Shown: positions 9,401 through 17,429 of the stretch, in pieces | Layout: each line of letters starts with the position of its first letter | How positions within the stretch are numbered: position 1 is the first letter of the stretch | Source of the DNA: Pseudonocardia kunmingensis | Lineage (GTDB): Bacteria > Actinomycetota > Actinomycetes > Mycobacteriales > Pseudonocardiaceae | DNA length: 64,000 nucleotides | Direction: 5' to 3' | Assembly (NCBI RefSeq): GCF_006716445.1 | Contig: NZ_VFPA01000001.1 | Span: 496,001 to 560,000, forward strand | The notes under the pieces: model-generated | The model's input: the letters and a program-made list of their open reading frames with translations, nothing else | Database searches by the model: none | Told to the model about the DNA's origin: nothing | Made by a program: the position numbers and the translations under genes

Positions 9401-10944
9401 GCGACGTCCTCGCCCTCACGGAGGTGCCCCGCCGTGACGGCCGTCGCGGTCGCCCGCTCGACGCGCGCCAGCTCGCCGCGGGCCTGTTCGGCGCTCGCCG
9501 CGTGCGTCGCCGCGTTCCCGGCCTCGGCCAGCTCGGCGGCGCGTGCGGCGTCGGCCCGCCCGTCCGCCGCCGTGGCCGCCTCCTCGGCGGCTCCGGCCGC
9601 GGCATCGGCCTCGCCTGCCATGGCGCGCAGCCCGGCCGCGAGCGCGCGGGCCGCGTCCTGGCGCGCGCGCAACGCCGGGCGGGCCCGTTCCTGCTCGGCG
9701 TCGACCACGCCGCGCAACCGGCGCGCCTCGGCCTCGGCGACCTGGTGGCGCAGCAGCGGCTCGACCGCCTGCCAGCCCGCCACCTGCCGTTCCGCCTCGT
9801 CGTGCGCGCGCCGCGCGGCCGCCTCGGCGTCCTGCGCCGCCGCGAGCTCCAGGAGCGCGACGCGCCGGCGCAGCTCGGTGGCGATCCCGTGGCGCCTGCG
9901 TTCCTCCGCCTCGGCGCCGCGCACCCGCTCTTGGGCGTCGGCGTGCGCCGCCGCCGCGGCGCCCGCGCGCTCGTCCTCGGCCGCCCGCCGGGCCGCGATC
10001 GCGGCGGCGAGTGTGCGCGCGCCCGCCTGCGCGGTCGCCTCCCCGTCGCGGGCGGCCGCCGCGGCGCGCTCGGCCCCGGTCAGCGGGCCGAGGCGGGCCA
10101 GGGTGCCCTCGACGAAATCGCGTTCGTGTTCCAGGTCGGCCCGCTGCGCGAGCCGGGTGGCGTAGCCCGCGACGAGGTCGGCGAGGTTCTGCGGCTCGTC
10201 CGGGTCGAGCACGGCGCGCAGCAGGAAGTCGACGAACGCCTCGTCGCTGGGGAAGGCGAACGCCTCGGCCGCCTCGCCCTCGCCCGCGTTCATGGCGCGC
10301 TGGTAGCGGAACAGCTCCGGGTCGAGCCCGGCGTCGGCGAGGTGGCGCGTCCAGTCCCGCGGGCCGGTCTCCCACACCAGTTCCAGCGCGGGCCGCCTGC
10401 GGTGCTCCTCCTGCACGCGGTCCTTGAACCCGGCCGTGGTCACCCGGCGGCCGTCGACGGTGAAGGGCAGCTCGTCCAGGCCGAAGCCGGCGCCGGGCCG
10501 GAAGGAGTACCAGGCGGCGCCGAGCTTCTCCGGGTCGGAGGAAGTGACGTGCCCGCGCCACTCCGACACCTTTCCGGTGACGAGCAGCTGCCCGGTGCGG
10601 GTGTGCATCCACTCGAGCACGACGTGGGCGACGTCCTCGCCGAGCACGAACTTCTCCAGCACGGTGGTGCTGGTCGTGCCCACCACCTGGCGCCGTCCCG
10701 GCAGCAGCACCGAGAACACCAGCTTCAGCAGCACCGACTTGCCGCCGCCGTTCTCCAGGAACAGCACCGACGCCGGGGACGGGCGCCGCGGCACCCGCTC
10801 CAGGTCGTCGGGGGCGAACAGGTCGGCCTGCGCCGCGACGCCGCGCACGGCCGGGCCGACGCCGCGCAGGTCGAGCGTGACGTCGGAGTAGCGCGCACCG
10901 GGCGGACCGACGGAGAACAGCCGGACGCGGGCGAGCTCATACAT
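6475..10944 (-). CDS. MukB/MksB/JetC-like SMC ATPase
   Basis: Very long (1489-residue) SMC-type ATPase. The N-terminal head carries Walker A ENGGGKS (residues 64-70). Alternating heptad-rich Ala/Glu/Arg coiled-coil arms flank a globular hinge-like segment at roughly 640-770 (GITAYSGWRYLTML, then VDFVVPPNPAML). The C-terminal head has signature FSGGQQ (from 1355), Walker B VLFLDNP (D1393, N1394), D-loop GRAS, and a final strand region. This is the arrangement of MukB, MksB and Wadjet JetC, which extrude DNA loops. The residue after the Walker B Asp is Asn, where most SMCs have the catalytic Glu; whether this is a family trait cannot be judged here. Third gene of a tightly overlapping operon (8-bp overlap with the gene before it). 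Likely role: chromosome organisation or plasmid/phage defence. Confidence 0.85.
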   Translation of the reverse strand: MYELARVRLFSVGPPGARYSDVTLDLRGVGPAVRGVAAQADLFAPDDLERVPRRPSPASVLFLENGGGKSVLLKLVFSVLLPGRRQVVGTTSTTVLEKFVLGEDVAHVVLEWMHTRTGQLLVTGKVSEWRGHVTSSDPEKLGAAWYSFRPGAGFGLDELPFTVDGRRVTTAGFKDRVQEEHRRRPALELVWETGPRDWTRHLADAGLDPELFRYQRAMNAGEGEAAEAFAFPSDEAFVDFLLRAVLDPDEPQNLADLVAGYATRLAQRADLEHERDFVEGTLARLGPLTGAERAAAAARDGEATAQAGARTLAAAIAARRAAEDERAGAAAAAHADAQERVRGAEAEERRRHGIATELRRRVALLELAAAQDAEAAARRAHDEAERQVAGWQAVEPLLRHQVAEAEARRLRGVVDAEQERARPALRARQDAARALAAGLRAMAGEADAAAGAAEEAATAADGRADAARAAELAEAGNAATHAASAEQARGELARVERATATAVTAGHLREGEDVAAAGAAAEAEAGSAAEELAALHAELTELRRARRGADERRSAARRADDAARAAAERAESVLAAAMAARDALAGEGRLADLLGVEEIRPDTDASALEERLGAAIGAGDRRRTELLAAQERDTRALRALGDGGLLPEPAEIEQVLGVLEAAGITAYSGWRYLTMLDGARRASVVARLPHLVSGVLLNNPGDAPRAREELERARLLPCAAVAVGATAAVAEEGAAPGVDFVVPPNPAMLDEAAAEQVRVELDRETRDRAEALETLGAALDADRALLARLQAWRAQHPVGELDALGEAAESARTAVAATAREADAADAEITALDDRADRLEQEAPLLDAAAASARARAAALAAVLAEVRRRPELDEQVRAATAGVERAEAGAARARGEAAAARREAEEARRRRDRQRTVADNSRTELADLPVDGADIDAEADGPAADAPALGVLRAEYRNAEAAYAAAEVDADLRGRLGEAERAARAAHAAIEELPDAARAVADALLRSPDAADPASRRSATAQARDAFTRCAEQLREAAAELALAKKEAGRFTAPTGAGDGPIEPYGEPEDVEHGRELVERAEQDARSAAARTADARAAAAAAESAHRAAESSAQGFRHVVAGLDDAFLEGGAEPGYASPFPDDVDAALARWKDARAAVRDAARVRAAADKEVRSAVDAVAQFAQEARFSGVTSPVRSHLLGVARTDMPGLAGDWERALRPRLRSLEDDLANIGRHRSGIVTRLQGMVGEALRTLRLAQRLSELPDGLSDWSGQQFLRIRFDELTDAALLHELGEVVDRTAHERSGTARERRDGMSLLLRGVRAAMPKGVRVEMLKPDAVLRTERLRVSEIRDVFSGGQQLTAAIVLYCTMAALRAHQRGQGRRPHAGVLFLDNPIGRASAGYLLELQFGVARALGVQLIYTTGLFDAGALSAFPLIIRLRNDADLRAGRKYLSVDDRVARRLTELGAPDGTGQVAATRVFRRPEPVAP

Positions 10945-11731
10945 CCGGCACCTCCAGCCCGGCCGGAGCGCGCAGGCTGCCGGTCGCCGACGCCACCGGC
11001 AGCACGCCCAGCTCCAGCAGCTCGTCGAACGCGCGCTGCGCGGCCAGCTCGCGGACCTGCACCTGGTAGCGCGGGGTGGTGCGGTAGGCGCCCTCGGTGC
11101 CGACGGCGACGAGGAAGCCCTGGTCGGCGAGGAACCGCAGCGCCTTCCCGACGATGCCGCGCGTCGTGGCCTCGCCGGCGCGCCCGTCCTTCGTGGCCGT
11201 GGTCTCGGGGCGGCGCAGCCACGCCCGCCACGCCGCCTCCAGCTGCGGGGCGTCGGACTCCGGGTCCGTCTCCTCGCCGGATGTGCGTTCCTCCAGCACG
11301 CGGCACGCCTCGCGCACCGCCCCGTCGACCTGGTCGACCGACACGCGCCCGACGTAGCTGTCGTCGCCGAGGTCGTCCGGGCGCGGGAACGCGAGCGCCG
11401 CCGCCGCGAGGTGCGCGAGGCCGTGCAGCATCTTGTCGGCCTGCCGGTTCTGCAGCACGGTGCGCCGCGCGTACTCGTCCATCCGGATCTCGAACACCGA
11501 CTCCTCGACCGCGGCGAGCACGATCCCCGACTGCGGTCCGGCCGCGAGCACCACCAGCCCCAGCCCCGCCGCCACGCGCTGCACGGCGTCGGCGAACGCG
11601 TCGTCGTCGCGGTAGCGCCGGACGAGCTCGGCGTAGCCGGCGTCGCGGGAGGGCAGTGCCTTGGGCCGCATGCCGTGCGCCACCAGGCGCGCCGCGGACT
11701 CGACGTCCTGGGCCGACACCTCCCGGCTCAC
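10937..11731 (-). CDS. MksE/JetB-like small SMC-complex subunit
   Basis: 264 residues from a GTG at 11731 that overlaps the upstream stop by 4 bp. No classic motif, but size, position between kleisin-like and SMC genes, and alternating helical segments with winged-helix-like blocks (GIVGKALRFLADQGFLVAV, then AYRTTPRYQVQVRELAAQ) fit the KITE-type accessory subunit MksE/MukE/JetB. That subunit binds the kleisin and regulates loading on DNA. The functional call is mainly from gene order and length. An unrelated DNA-binding role remains possible. Confidence 0.65.
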   Translation of the reverse strand: MSREVSAQDVESAARLVAHGMRPKALPSRDAGYAELVRRYRDDDAFADAVQRVAAGLGLVVLAAGPQSGIVLAAVEESVFEIRMDEYARRTVLQNRQADKMLHGLAHLAAAALAFPRPDDLGDDSYVGRVSVDQVDGAVREACRVLEERTSGEETDPESDAPQLEAAWRAWLRRPETTATKDGRAGEATTRGIVGKALRFLADQGFLVAVGTEGAYRTTPRYQVQVRELAAQRAFDELLELGVLPVASATGSLRAPAGLEVPDV

Positions 11732-13218
11732 GCCACCTCCTCCTGCACGTCGCTCTCCTGCTCGATGCCCTCTGCTTCGGGGAGCACGTCGGCCGTGGCG
11801 ACGAGCAGGTCGGACCCGCCGAACTCGGGGTCGCGCAGCACGGTGCCGTCGTCGAGCGCCAGCAGGACGCGCGGGTCGCCGTGGTTGCGCGCGGTGCCGA
11901 TGGCCGAGCCGACGCCGTGCACGACGCGCAGCACCACGAGCGCGGGCAGGTCGGGGTCGACGTCGCGGGCCTGCGCGAGGAGCTCGGAGAGCCGGCGCAC
12001 CGGGACCTCGTCCAGCACCGCGGCCGCCCGCGACCACGCGCGCTCGCCGAACCGCTCCGCGGCGGCGGGCTCGAGGTCGGGCTCCACCACCGGCTGGCCG
12101 AGCGGGTCCCGCTCCACCGGCGGGGTCAGCAACGTCTCCACCAGCCCGGTGAGGCTCGGCACGCTCGGCACCCGCACGCCCGCGCCCGCGCTGAAGAACG
12201 CCGAGGCGGGCCCGGTGGCCGTCACGGTGTCCAGGGCCAGGCAGGGGCGCAGCAGCTGACCGAACACGTCGATCGCGCCGCGCTGGGGCCGCCCGCTGAA
12301 CTGCTGGCGGTCCTGCTCGGCGCGGAACGTCGCTCCCGCCTCCTGCAGCCGCGCCTGCAGCTGCGTGTGGCGCTGGATGCAGTCGTTGACGACGTCGACC
12401 AGCTCGGCGGCCTGCCGGCGGCGACCCGGTTCGGTGGCCTCGTCGCGGGCGTCGGCGATGTTGGCCAGGATCGCGGTCTCCGCGCGGTAGCGGGACTCGA
12501 TGTGCGTGAGCGCCTCGTCGAGCAACGCAGGCACGGCGGTGAGCCAGTCGACCGTCCGGACGTCACGGCGGGTGGCGTCCAGCTTCTGGCGCAGCGCCTC
12601 CGCGTACTGCACGGTGCGGTAGCGCGCCTGCTCGGCGGCGAGCCGGGCGTCCCCCAGCCGGCCGCGGCTGATCAGGTTCTCCAGCTTGACCTCGGCCGCG
12701 ACCTGCGCGGACTCGACGTCGGTGTCCAGCGCTCCGACGAGGACGTTGATCGCCTCGTCGGAGGAGCGCAGGTACACCTCGCCGTCCGGCGCGGCGACCT
12801 CGACCAGCAGCTTGAAGTCGAAGCGGCGGCGCACGTAGCGCCCCTCGGCGTCGACGCTGCCGTAGTCGGCCTGGAACCCGCGGTCGAGGCTGCCCACGTT
12901 GATCAGGTTCTCGATCACCCAGTGCCCGACGCGCTCGTGCTCCCCCGGCGGGGCGGCCGGTGCCTGCGCCGCGACGAAGGGCCGCAACCGCCGCACCACC
13001 TGCGCCTGGTCGGCGCCGTGGTCGAAGTCCATCGCGAGGGTGACCTGGTCGATGGCCTGCAACGCGATCTCCGCCATCTGGTAGCGGGAGGCGTCGAGCC
13101 AGTCGAGGCGGGACTTGCGGGCGTCGAGGTCGTGCAGCGGCGCGGTGCACGCCAGCGCCTTGAGACGGCGGGAGACACCCTCGTCCACCGGCCGCACCGC
13201 ACCCCCGTCCGCCATCAC
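11728..13218 (-). CDS. MksF/JetA-like kleisin subunit
   Basis: 496 residues; first gene of the kleisin-KITE-SMC operon, the order seen in MksFEB and Wadjet JetABC. The N-terminal part (SRYQMAEIALQAIDQVTLAM) is a helical, probably winged-helix dimerisation region. The middle (residues about 150-300) is rich in long helices (EVKLENLISRGRLGDARLAA, LVDVVNDCIQRHTQLQARLQ), as expected for the kleisin segment that bridges SMC heads. The C-terminus is acidic. It starts only 27 bp after the amidohydrolase (couO) stop, so it may be partly co-transcribed with the cou genes. Assignment rests on gene order, length and helical pattern. Confidence 0.7.
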   Translation of the reverse strand: MMADGGAVRPVDEGVSRRLKALACTAPLHDLDARKSRLDWLDASRYQMAEIALQAIDQVTLAMDFDHGADQAQVVRRLRPFVAAQAPAAPPGEHERVGHWVIENLINVGSLDRGFQADYGSVDAEGRYVRRRFDFKLLVEVAAPDGEVYLRSSDEAINVLVGALDTDVESAQVAAEVKLENLISRGRLGDARLAAEQARYRTVQYAEALRQKLDATRRDVRTVDWLTAVPALLDEALTHIESRYRAETAILANIADARDEATEPGRRRQAAELVDVVNDCIQRHTQLQARLQEAGATFRAEQDRQQFSGRPQRGAIDVFGQLLRPCLALDTVTATGPASAFFSAGAGVRVPSVPSLTGLVETLLTPPVERDPLGQPVVEPDLEPAAAERFGERAWSRAAAVLDEVPVRRLSELLAQARDVDPDLPALVVLRVVHGVGSAIGTARNHGDPRVLLALDDGTVLRDPEFGGSDLLVATADVLPEAEGIEQESDVQEEVA

Positions 13219-13245
13219 GGACGGGCACTCTACGGGCCCCGCGGA

Positions 13246-14112
13246 TCAGGCCAGACCGAGCATCCGCACCGCGTTCTCCTTCAGGATCAGCGGGCGCACC
13301 TCGTCCTTGATCTCCAACTTCGCGAAGTCCGCCCGCCAGCGGTCGGGCGTGATCACCGGGAAGTCCGAGCCGAACAGCACCTTGTGCTTCAGCAGGCCGT
13401 TCGCCGCGCGCACCAGCTGCGGCGGGAAGTACTTCGGCGACCAGCCGGACAGGTCGATGTAGACGTTCGCCTTGTGCGTGGCGATCGAGATCGCCTCGTC
13501 CTGCCACGGCACCGACGGGTGCGCCATGACGATCGTCAGCTCCGGGAAGTCGGCGGCGACGTCGTCGAGCAGCATCGGCGCCGAGTAGCGCAGCTTGATC
13601 CCGTGGCCGCCGGGCAGGCCGGCGCCGATGCCGGTCTGACCGGTGTGGAACAGCGCCGGGACGCCCAGCTCGGCGATCGCGGCGTAGAGCGGGTAGTGGC
13701 GCTGGTCGTTCGGTTCGAACGCCTGCATGCTCGGGTGGAACTTGAACCCGCGCACGCCGTGCTCGGTGACCAGCCGCCGGGCCCGCGCGACCGACGCCTT
13801 CCCGGCGTGCGGGTCGACCGACCCGAACGGGATCAGCACATCCGCCTGCTCGGCGGCGAGGTCGGCGATCTCCTCGCTGGACAGCGCCGGGTGCCCGGTC
13901 GCGGCCGTGGCGTCCACGGTGAAGATCACCGCAGCCGTGTTCCGCTCCCGGTAGTGCTCGGCGATCGCCGCGACCGTCGGGGTGCGGTCCTGGCCGGACC
14001 GGAAGTAGGCCGCCGAGGCGTCCATCAGCTCCTGGTCGAGGGCGAAGCAGCCGTGGCTGTCCTGCTCGACGTGCACGTGCACGTCGATCGCGTCGAGGGC
14101 GGCGATGTCCAA
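13246..14112 (-). CDS. couO: amidohydrolase, CouO-like beta-ketoacyl-CoA hydrolase
   Basis: 288-residue amidohydrolase-superfamily TIM barrel. Metal-site motifs are IDVHVHVE near the N-terminus, a His in ALFHTGQTG, MAHPSVPW, and the FGSDFPV Asp near the end. In the Rhodococcus hydroxycinnamate pathway the amidohydrolase CouO hydrolyses the aryl beta-ketoacyl-CoA to acetyl-CoA and the aromatic acid, replacing thiolase. Here it is the last gene behind an acyl-CoA ligase, hydratase and dehydrogenase, exactly that set. 10 bp after couN. A plain ACMSD-like decarboxylase is the alternative, but the context argues against it. Confidence 0.8.
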   Translation of the reverse strand: MDIAALDAIDVHVHVEQDSHGCFALDQELMDASAAYFRSGQDRTPTVAAIAEHYRERNTAAVIFTVDATAATGHPALSSEEIADLAAEQADVLIPFGSVDPHAGKASVARARRLVTEHGVRGFKFHPSMQAFEPNDQRHYPLYAAIAELGVPALFHTGQTGIGAGLPGGHGIKLRYSAPMLLDDVAADFPELTIVMAHPSVPWQDEAISIATHKANVYIDLSGWSPKYFPPQLVRAANGLLKHKVLFGSDFPVITPDRWRADFAKLEIKDEVRPLILKENAVRMLGLA

Positions 14113-14121
14113 CGGGGGCTC

Positions 14122-15012
14122 CTAGGGAAGGTCGGCTTTGGCGGCGAGCACGGCGCGCAGGGCGGCGTCGCGGCGGGCGGCGAGCGCGACGGGGTCGGCG
14201 CCGCCCAGCTCCTCCTCCACGCCCGCCACCAGGTCGGCGACGAGCTCGGGCGTCATCTCCGGCTCGCCGAGGTCGCGCCAGATCGCCTCGGTGGGCGGGC
14301 CCAGGTGGGCGAGCACGTGCGCCAGCCCGCCGGCGCCACCGGACAGGTGCTGGGTGGCCAGCGGTCCGAGCAGCGCCCAGCGCAGGCCCGGGCCGTAGGC
14401 GATCGCGGTGTCGATGTCCGCGACGCTCGCCGCACCGCTCTGCACGAGCGCGTACGCCTCCCGCCACAGGGCCGCCTGCAGCCGGTTGGCGAGGTGGCCG
14501 GGCAGCTCGCGGCGCAGCCGCACCGGCTTCTTGCCGACCCCCGCGTAGAAGGCCATCGCCGCCTCCACGGCGGCCTCCGCCGTGGCCCCGCCCGGTACGA
14601 CCTCGACGAGCGGCACCAGGTGCGGCGGGTGGAACGGGTGCCCGACGAGCACGCGCTCCGGGTGCCGCGTGCAGGCGTCGGCGAGGGCGCTCGGCAGGAG
14701 CGTCGAGGAGCTGCTGGCCAGCACCACCTCCGGGCGGGCCGCGGCGTCCAGGGTCGCGAACAGCGCGTGCTTGAGCTCGGGCCGCTCGGGGGCGCTCTCC
14801 TGCACGAAGTCGGCTGCGGCGCCCGCCTCGGCCGGGTCGGCGGTGAACGCCAGCCGGTCCTGCGCGACGCCGACCGACTCCCGCAGGCGCGCCTCGGCGT
14901 CCGGTGCCGGGTCGCTGGCGATCACCTCGAGGCCGTGGGCGAGGAAGTGCGTCGCCCAGCTCGCCCCGATCACCCCGGTGCCGATCACGGCCACGCGCGT
15001 CACGGGGGTCAT
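14122..15012 (-). CDS. couN: 3-hydroxyacyl-CoA dehydrogenase, CouN-like
   Basis: 296 residues, NAD-dependent short 3-hydroxyacyl-CoA dehydrogenase. The Rossmann motif VIGTGVIGASWATHFL is at the N-terminus. The catalytic region GHPFHPPHLVPLVEV and the Glu of QESAPE fit HAD enzymes, and ELPGHLANRLQAALWREA opens the C-terminal helical domain. In the proposed pathway it oxidises beta-hydroxy-beta-aryl-propionyl-CoA to the beta-keto thioester for CouO. Its ATG overlaps the hydratase stop by 4 bp (15009-15012), so expression is coupled. Confidence 0.85.
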   Translation of the reverse strand: MTPVTRVAVIGTGVIGASWATHFLAHGLEVIASDPAPDAEARLRESVGVAQDRLAFTADPAEAGAAADFVQESAPERPELKHALFATLDAAARPEVVLASSSSTLLPSALADACTRHPERVLVGHPFHPPHLVPLVEVVPGGATAEAAVEAAMAFYAGVGKKPVRLRRELPGHLANRLQAALWREAYALVQSGAASVADIDTAIAYGPGLRWALLGPLATQHLSGGAGGLAHVLAHLGPPTEAIWRDLGEPEMTPELVADLVAGVEEELGGADPVALAARRDAALRAVLAAKADLP

Positions 15013-15821
15013 CCGCGGCCCACCTTCGCGGCGCGGCCCTCCAGGAACGCCCGCATCCGGTCCTGGGCCTCGGCGTCGGCGCCGGCGACGGCCGCCATCA
15101 GCGCTTCCATCAGGTACCCCTGGTCGGGGGCGGCCTCGGCGATGCGGGGCAGCGCCTGCAGCACGGCGAAGTTCGTGACCGGGGAGTTGGCGGCCACCTT
15201 CTCCGCCAGCTCCAGCGCCAGCGCGAGGCCCTCCCCCCGGTCGGCGAGGTACTGCGTGATGCCCAGGGCGTGGCCCTCCTCGGCGTCGAGCACGCGGCCG
15301 GTGAGCATCATGTCCGCCATCCGGTGGGTGCCGATCAGCCGCGGCAGCCGCACCGAGGCCCCACCGCCGACGAACAGCCCGCGCTGCCCCTCCGGCAGCG
15401 CGTAGAAGGCGCTCGGCTCGGCCACCCGCACGTGCGCGGCGCACGCCAGCTCCAACCCGCCGCCGATCACCGCGCCGGTCAGCACCGCGATCACCGGTAC
15501 GCGCCCGCGCTCCATCCGCTCGAAGACGCGGTGCCACATCATCGAGTGCGCGATCCCGGAGAACGCGTCGCGCTCGACGAGCTCGGAGAGGTCGAGCCCC
15601 GCGGAGAAGTGCGGGCCGTCCGCGGCGAGCACGACCACCCGCACGTCCGCCGGCAGGGTCGTGAAGTACGACTCGATGCCCAGCACGGTCGCGTCGTCCA
15701 GGGCGTTGCGCTTGGCCGCCCGAGCCAGGCGCAGGACGGCGATCTCCCCGTCCGCGCCGTGGCGTTCGCTGCGCAGCGTGGGCGGGAGCAACGGGCGGAC
15801 GTGCTCGTGCTCGTCGGTCAT
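15009..15821 (-). CDS. couM: enoyl-CoA hydratase/isomerase family, CouM-like
   Basis: 270-residue crotonase-fold protein. The first oxyanion-hole segment is GPHFSAGLDLSEL and the second is GAVIGGGLELACAAHVRVA; the following PEGQRGLFVGGGAS matches the crotonase catalytic loop. Proposed to hydrate the cinnamoyl-CoA double bond formed from hydroxycinnamates. Start ATG at 15821 overlaps the ligase stop by 4 bp. Flanking ligase, dehydrogenase and amidohydrolase define the pathway. A hydratase-lyase (ECH/feruloyl-CoA hydratase type) is less likely because a separate dehydrogenase and hydrolase follow. Confidence 0.85.
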   Translation of the reverse strand: MTDEHEHVRPLLPPTLRSERHGADGEIAVLRLARAAKRNALDDATVLGIESYFTTLPADVRVVVLAADGPHFSAGLDLSELVERDAFSGIAHSMMWHRVFERMERGRVPVIAVLTGAVIGGGLELACAAHVRVAEPSAFYALPEGQRGLFVGGGASVRLPRLIGTHRMADMMLTGRVLDAEEGHALGITQYLADRGEGLALALELAEKVAANSPVTNFAVLQALPRIAEAAPDQGYLMEALMAAVAGADAEAQDRMRAFLEGRAAKVGRG

Positions 15822-17356
15822 GCGGGTCCTTCCGGGGGAACGGTCGCCGCCGCCCGCTCCCGCAGCTCCACCCGGCGGACCTTGCCGGTGGCGTTGCGGG
15901 GCAGCGCGTCGACGAGCTCGACGTACTTCGGGATCTTGAAGCGGGCGAGGTGGGCCTCCATGTGGGCCCGCAGCTGCGCCTCGGGCGGGACGGCGCCGGG
16001 CCGGGGCTGCACGTAGGCGACGCCGACCTCTCCCCACCGGGCGTCCGGTACGCCGACCACCGCGGCGTCCGCGACGTCGTCGAGCTGCACGAGCACCGCC
16101 TCGACCTCGGCCGGGTAGATGTTCTCCCCGCCGGAGATGATCACGTCCTTCACCCGGTCGACGACGTCCGCCCAGCCGTCGTCGGCCACGCGCAGCACGT
16201 CACCCGAGCGGAACCAGCCGTCGACGAACACGGCCTCGGTCTCCTGCGGCCGCTGCCAGTACCCGGCGAACACGTGCGGGCCGCGGACCAGCAGCTCGGC
16301 CGGCTCGCCCGCGAGCGGCCCCACCTCGCCGTCGCGCAGCATCGCGACGTCGGTGTAGAAGTGCGGCACCCCCACCGACACCGGGCGCTCGGTGCCGCCC
16401 TCCCCGGGCACCATGTACACACCGGGCGAGGCCTCGGTCATGCCGTAGCCCTGCCGGACCCGGACGCCGCGCTCGAGCCAGGCCCGTGCCACCCGTTCCT
16501 GCACCGGCGATCCGCCGTAGAGCACGGTGTGCAGCGAGCCGAGGTCCACCGCGTCCCACGACGGGTGCTCGACCATCATCTGCAGCATCGTCGGCACCGC
16601 CGAGAAGCTGGTGATCCGCGCCTGCGCGATCCTGGCGAGCACGGCGCCCGCGTCGAAGGCGGGCAGCGGCTCCACGCTGCCGCCCTTGAACAACGTCGGC
16701 AGCGTGACCTGCCCGAGCCCGACGCAGTGGAACAGCGGGGCGATGCACAGCGCCCGGTCGGTGGACAGCACGTCGACGTGGGCCAGCTGGTTGATCGTGT
16801 TCCAGGTCAGGTTGCCGTGGGTGAGCACGGCGGCCTTGGGCCTGCCCGTGGTGCCGGAGGTGTAGAGCAGGATCGCGGGCGCGTCCAGGCCCACGGCGGG
16901 CGGCGCCGCGAGCGGTTCCGCAGCCGCGATCGCCTCCTCGTACTCCCCCGGCACGGCGAGCAGGTGCCGCACGCCGGCGGGCAGCGGCCGCGCGGAGGCC
17001 AGGAGCGCGTCCGCGTCCGGGCTGTGGACCAGCACCGACGCGCCGGCGTCGTCGAGCATGTACCGGATCTCGGCGCCCGCGAGCCGGTAGTTCAGCGGCA
17101 CCGCGACTGCGCCCAGCAGCCAGGTCGCGAAGAACGTCTCGAAGACGCTGGTGGCGTTCACGCCGAGGTAGGCGACGCGGTCCCCCGGGCGCACGCCGAG
17201 CGCGGCGAGGGCACCGGCCAGCCGGGCGGTGCGCCGGGCCAGCCCGGCGTGGGTCAGGGTGCGCTCGCCCTCGACGAGCGCGGGGCGGTCCGGGTCGATG
17301 CGGGCGCGCCGGGCCGGCCAGCTGCCGAGCCCTGCGGGAGCGTCTGCGGTCCTCAC
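15818..17356 (-). CDS. couL: acyl-CoA (hydroxycinnamoyl-CoA) ligase, CouL-like
   Basis: 512-residue ANL-superfamily adenylating enzyme. Motif A3 is LLYTSGTTGRPKAAVLTHG, A5 RQGYGMTEASP, A7 WFRSGDVLRV, A8 DRVKDVIISGGENIYPAEVE, and the C-terminal Lys motif PRNATGKVRR (A10). It activates a carboxylic acid with ATP and CoA; in this context probably p-coumarate-type hydroxycinnamates. I start it at the GTG 17356, which has a GAGGGG Shine-Dalgarno; a GTG at 17368 would fall inside the operator-like element. First gene of couLMNO, divergent from the MarR gene. Confidence 0.85.
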   Translation of the reverse strand: MRTADAPAGLGSWPARRARIDPDRPALVEGERTLTHAGLARRTARLAGALAALGVRPGDRVAYLGVNATSVFETFFATWLLGAVAVPLNYRLAGAEIRYMLDDAGASVLVHSPDADALLASARPLPAGVRHLLAVPGEYEEAIAAAEPLAAPPAVGLDAPAILLYTSGTTGRPKAAVLTHGNLTWNTINQLAHVDVLSTDRALCIAPLFHCVGLGQVTLPTLFKGGSVEPLPAFDAGAVLARIAQARITSFSAVPTMLQMMVEHPSWDAVDLGSLHTVLYGGSPVQERVARAWLERGVRVRQGYGMTEASPGVYMVPGEGGTERPVSVGVPHFYTDVAMLRDGEVGPLAGEPAELLVRGPHVFAGYWQRPQETEAVFVDGWFRSGDVLRVADDGWADVVDRVKDVIISGGENIYPAEVEAVLVQLDDVADAAVVGVPDARWGEVGVAYVQPRPGAVPPEAQLRAHMEAHLARFKIPKYVELVDALPRNATGKVRRVELRERAAATVPPEGPA

Positions 17357-17367
17357 GTGTCCCCTCA

Positions 17368-17387
17368 CGAGTGACAGGAATCCTTAC
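17368..17387. promoter_or_regulatory. putative CouR operator, copy 1
   Basis: CGAGTGACAGGAATCCTTAC lies between couL and couR. The same sequence with one change sits in the couT promoter at 17899-17918 (19 of 20 identical). Conservation at both promoters of a MarR-controlled cluster suggests the binding site of the regulator. The copy overlaps the expected couL transcription start. Confidence 0.6.
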
Positions 17388-17415
17388 TCATACTCTGTTG
17401 GGGCCGGGACGACAA
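17387..17415 (-). promoter_or_regulatory. putative couL promoter
   Basis: On the minus strand TTGTCG (17410-17415) and TATGAG (17387-17392) are separated by 17 bp, a fair sigma-A-like promoter pointing at couL. The operator-like repeat follows directly. Motif match only. Confidence 0.4.
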
Positions 17416-17429
17416 GATGGGGGTGCTCC

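Noticed and set aside
6787..15405. 2872-codon open frame on the plus strand
   Set aside because: Antisense shadow of the SMC, kleisin and cou genes, produced by GC bias; Arg/Gly/His-rich and without motifs.
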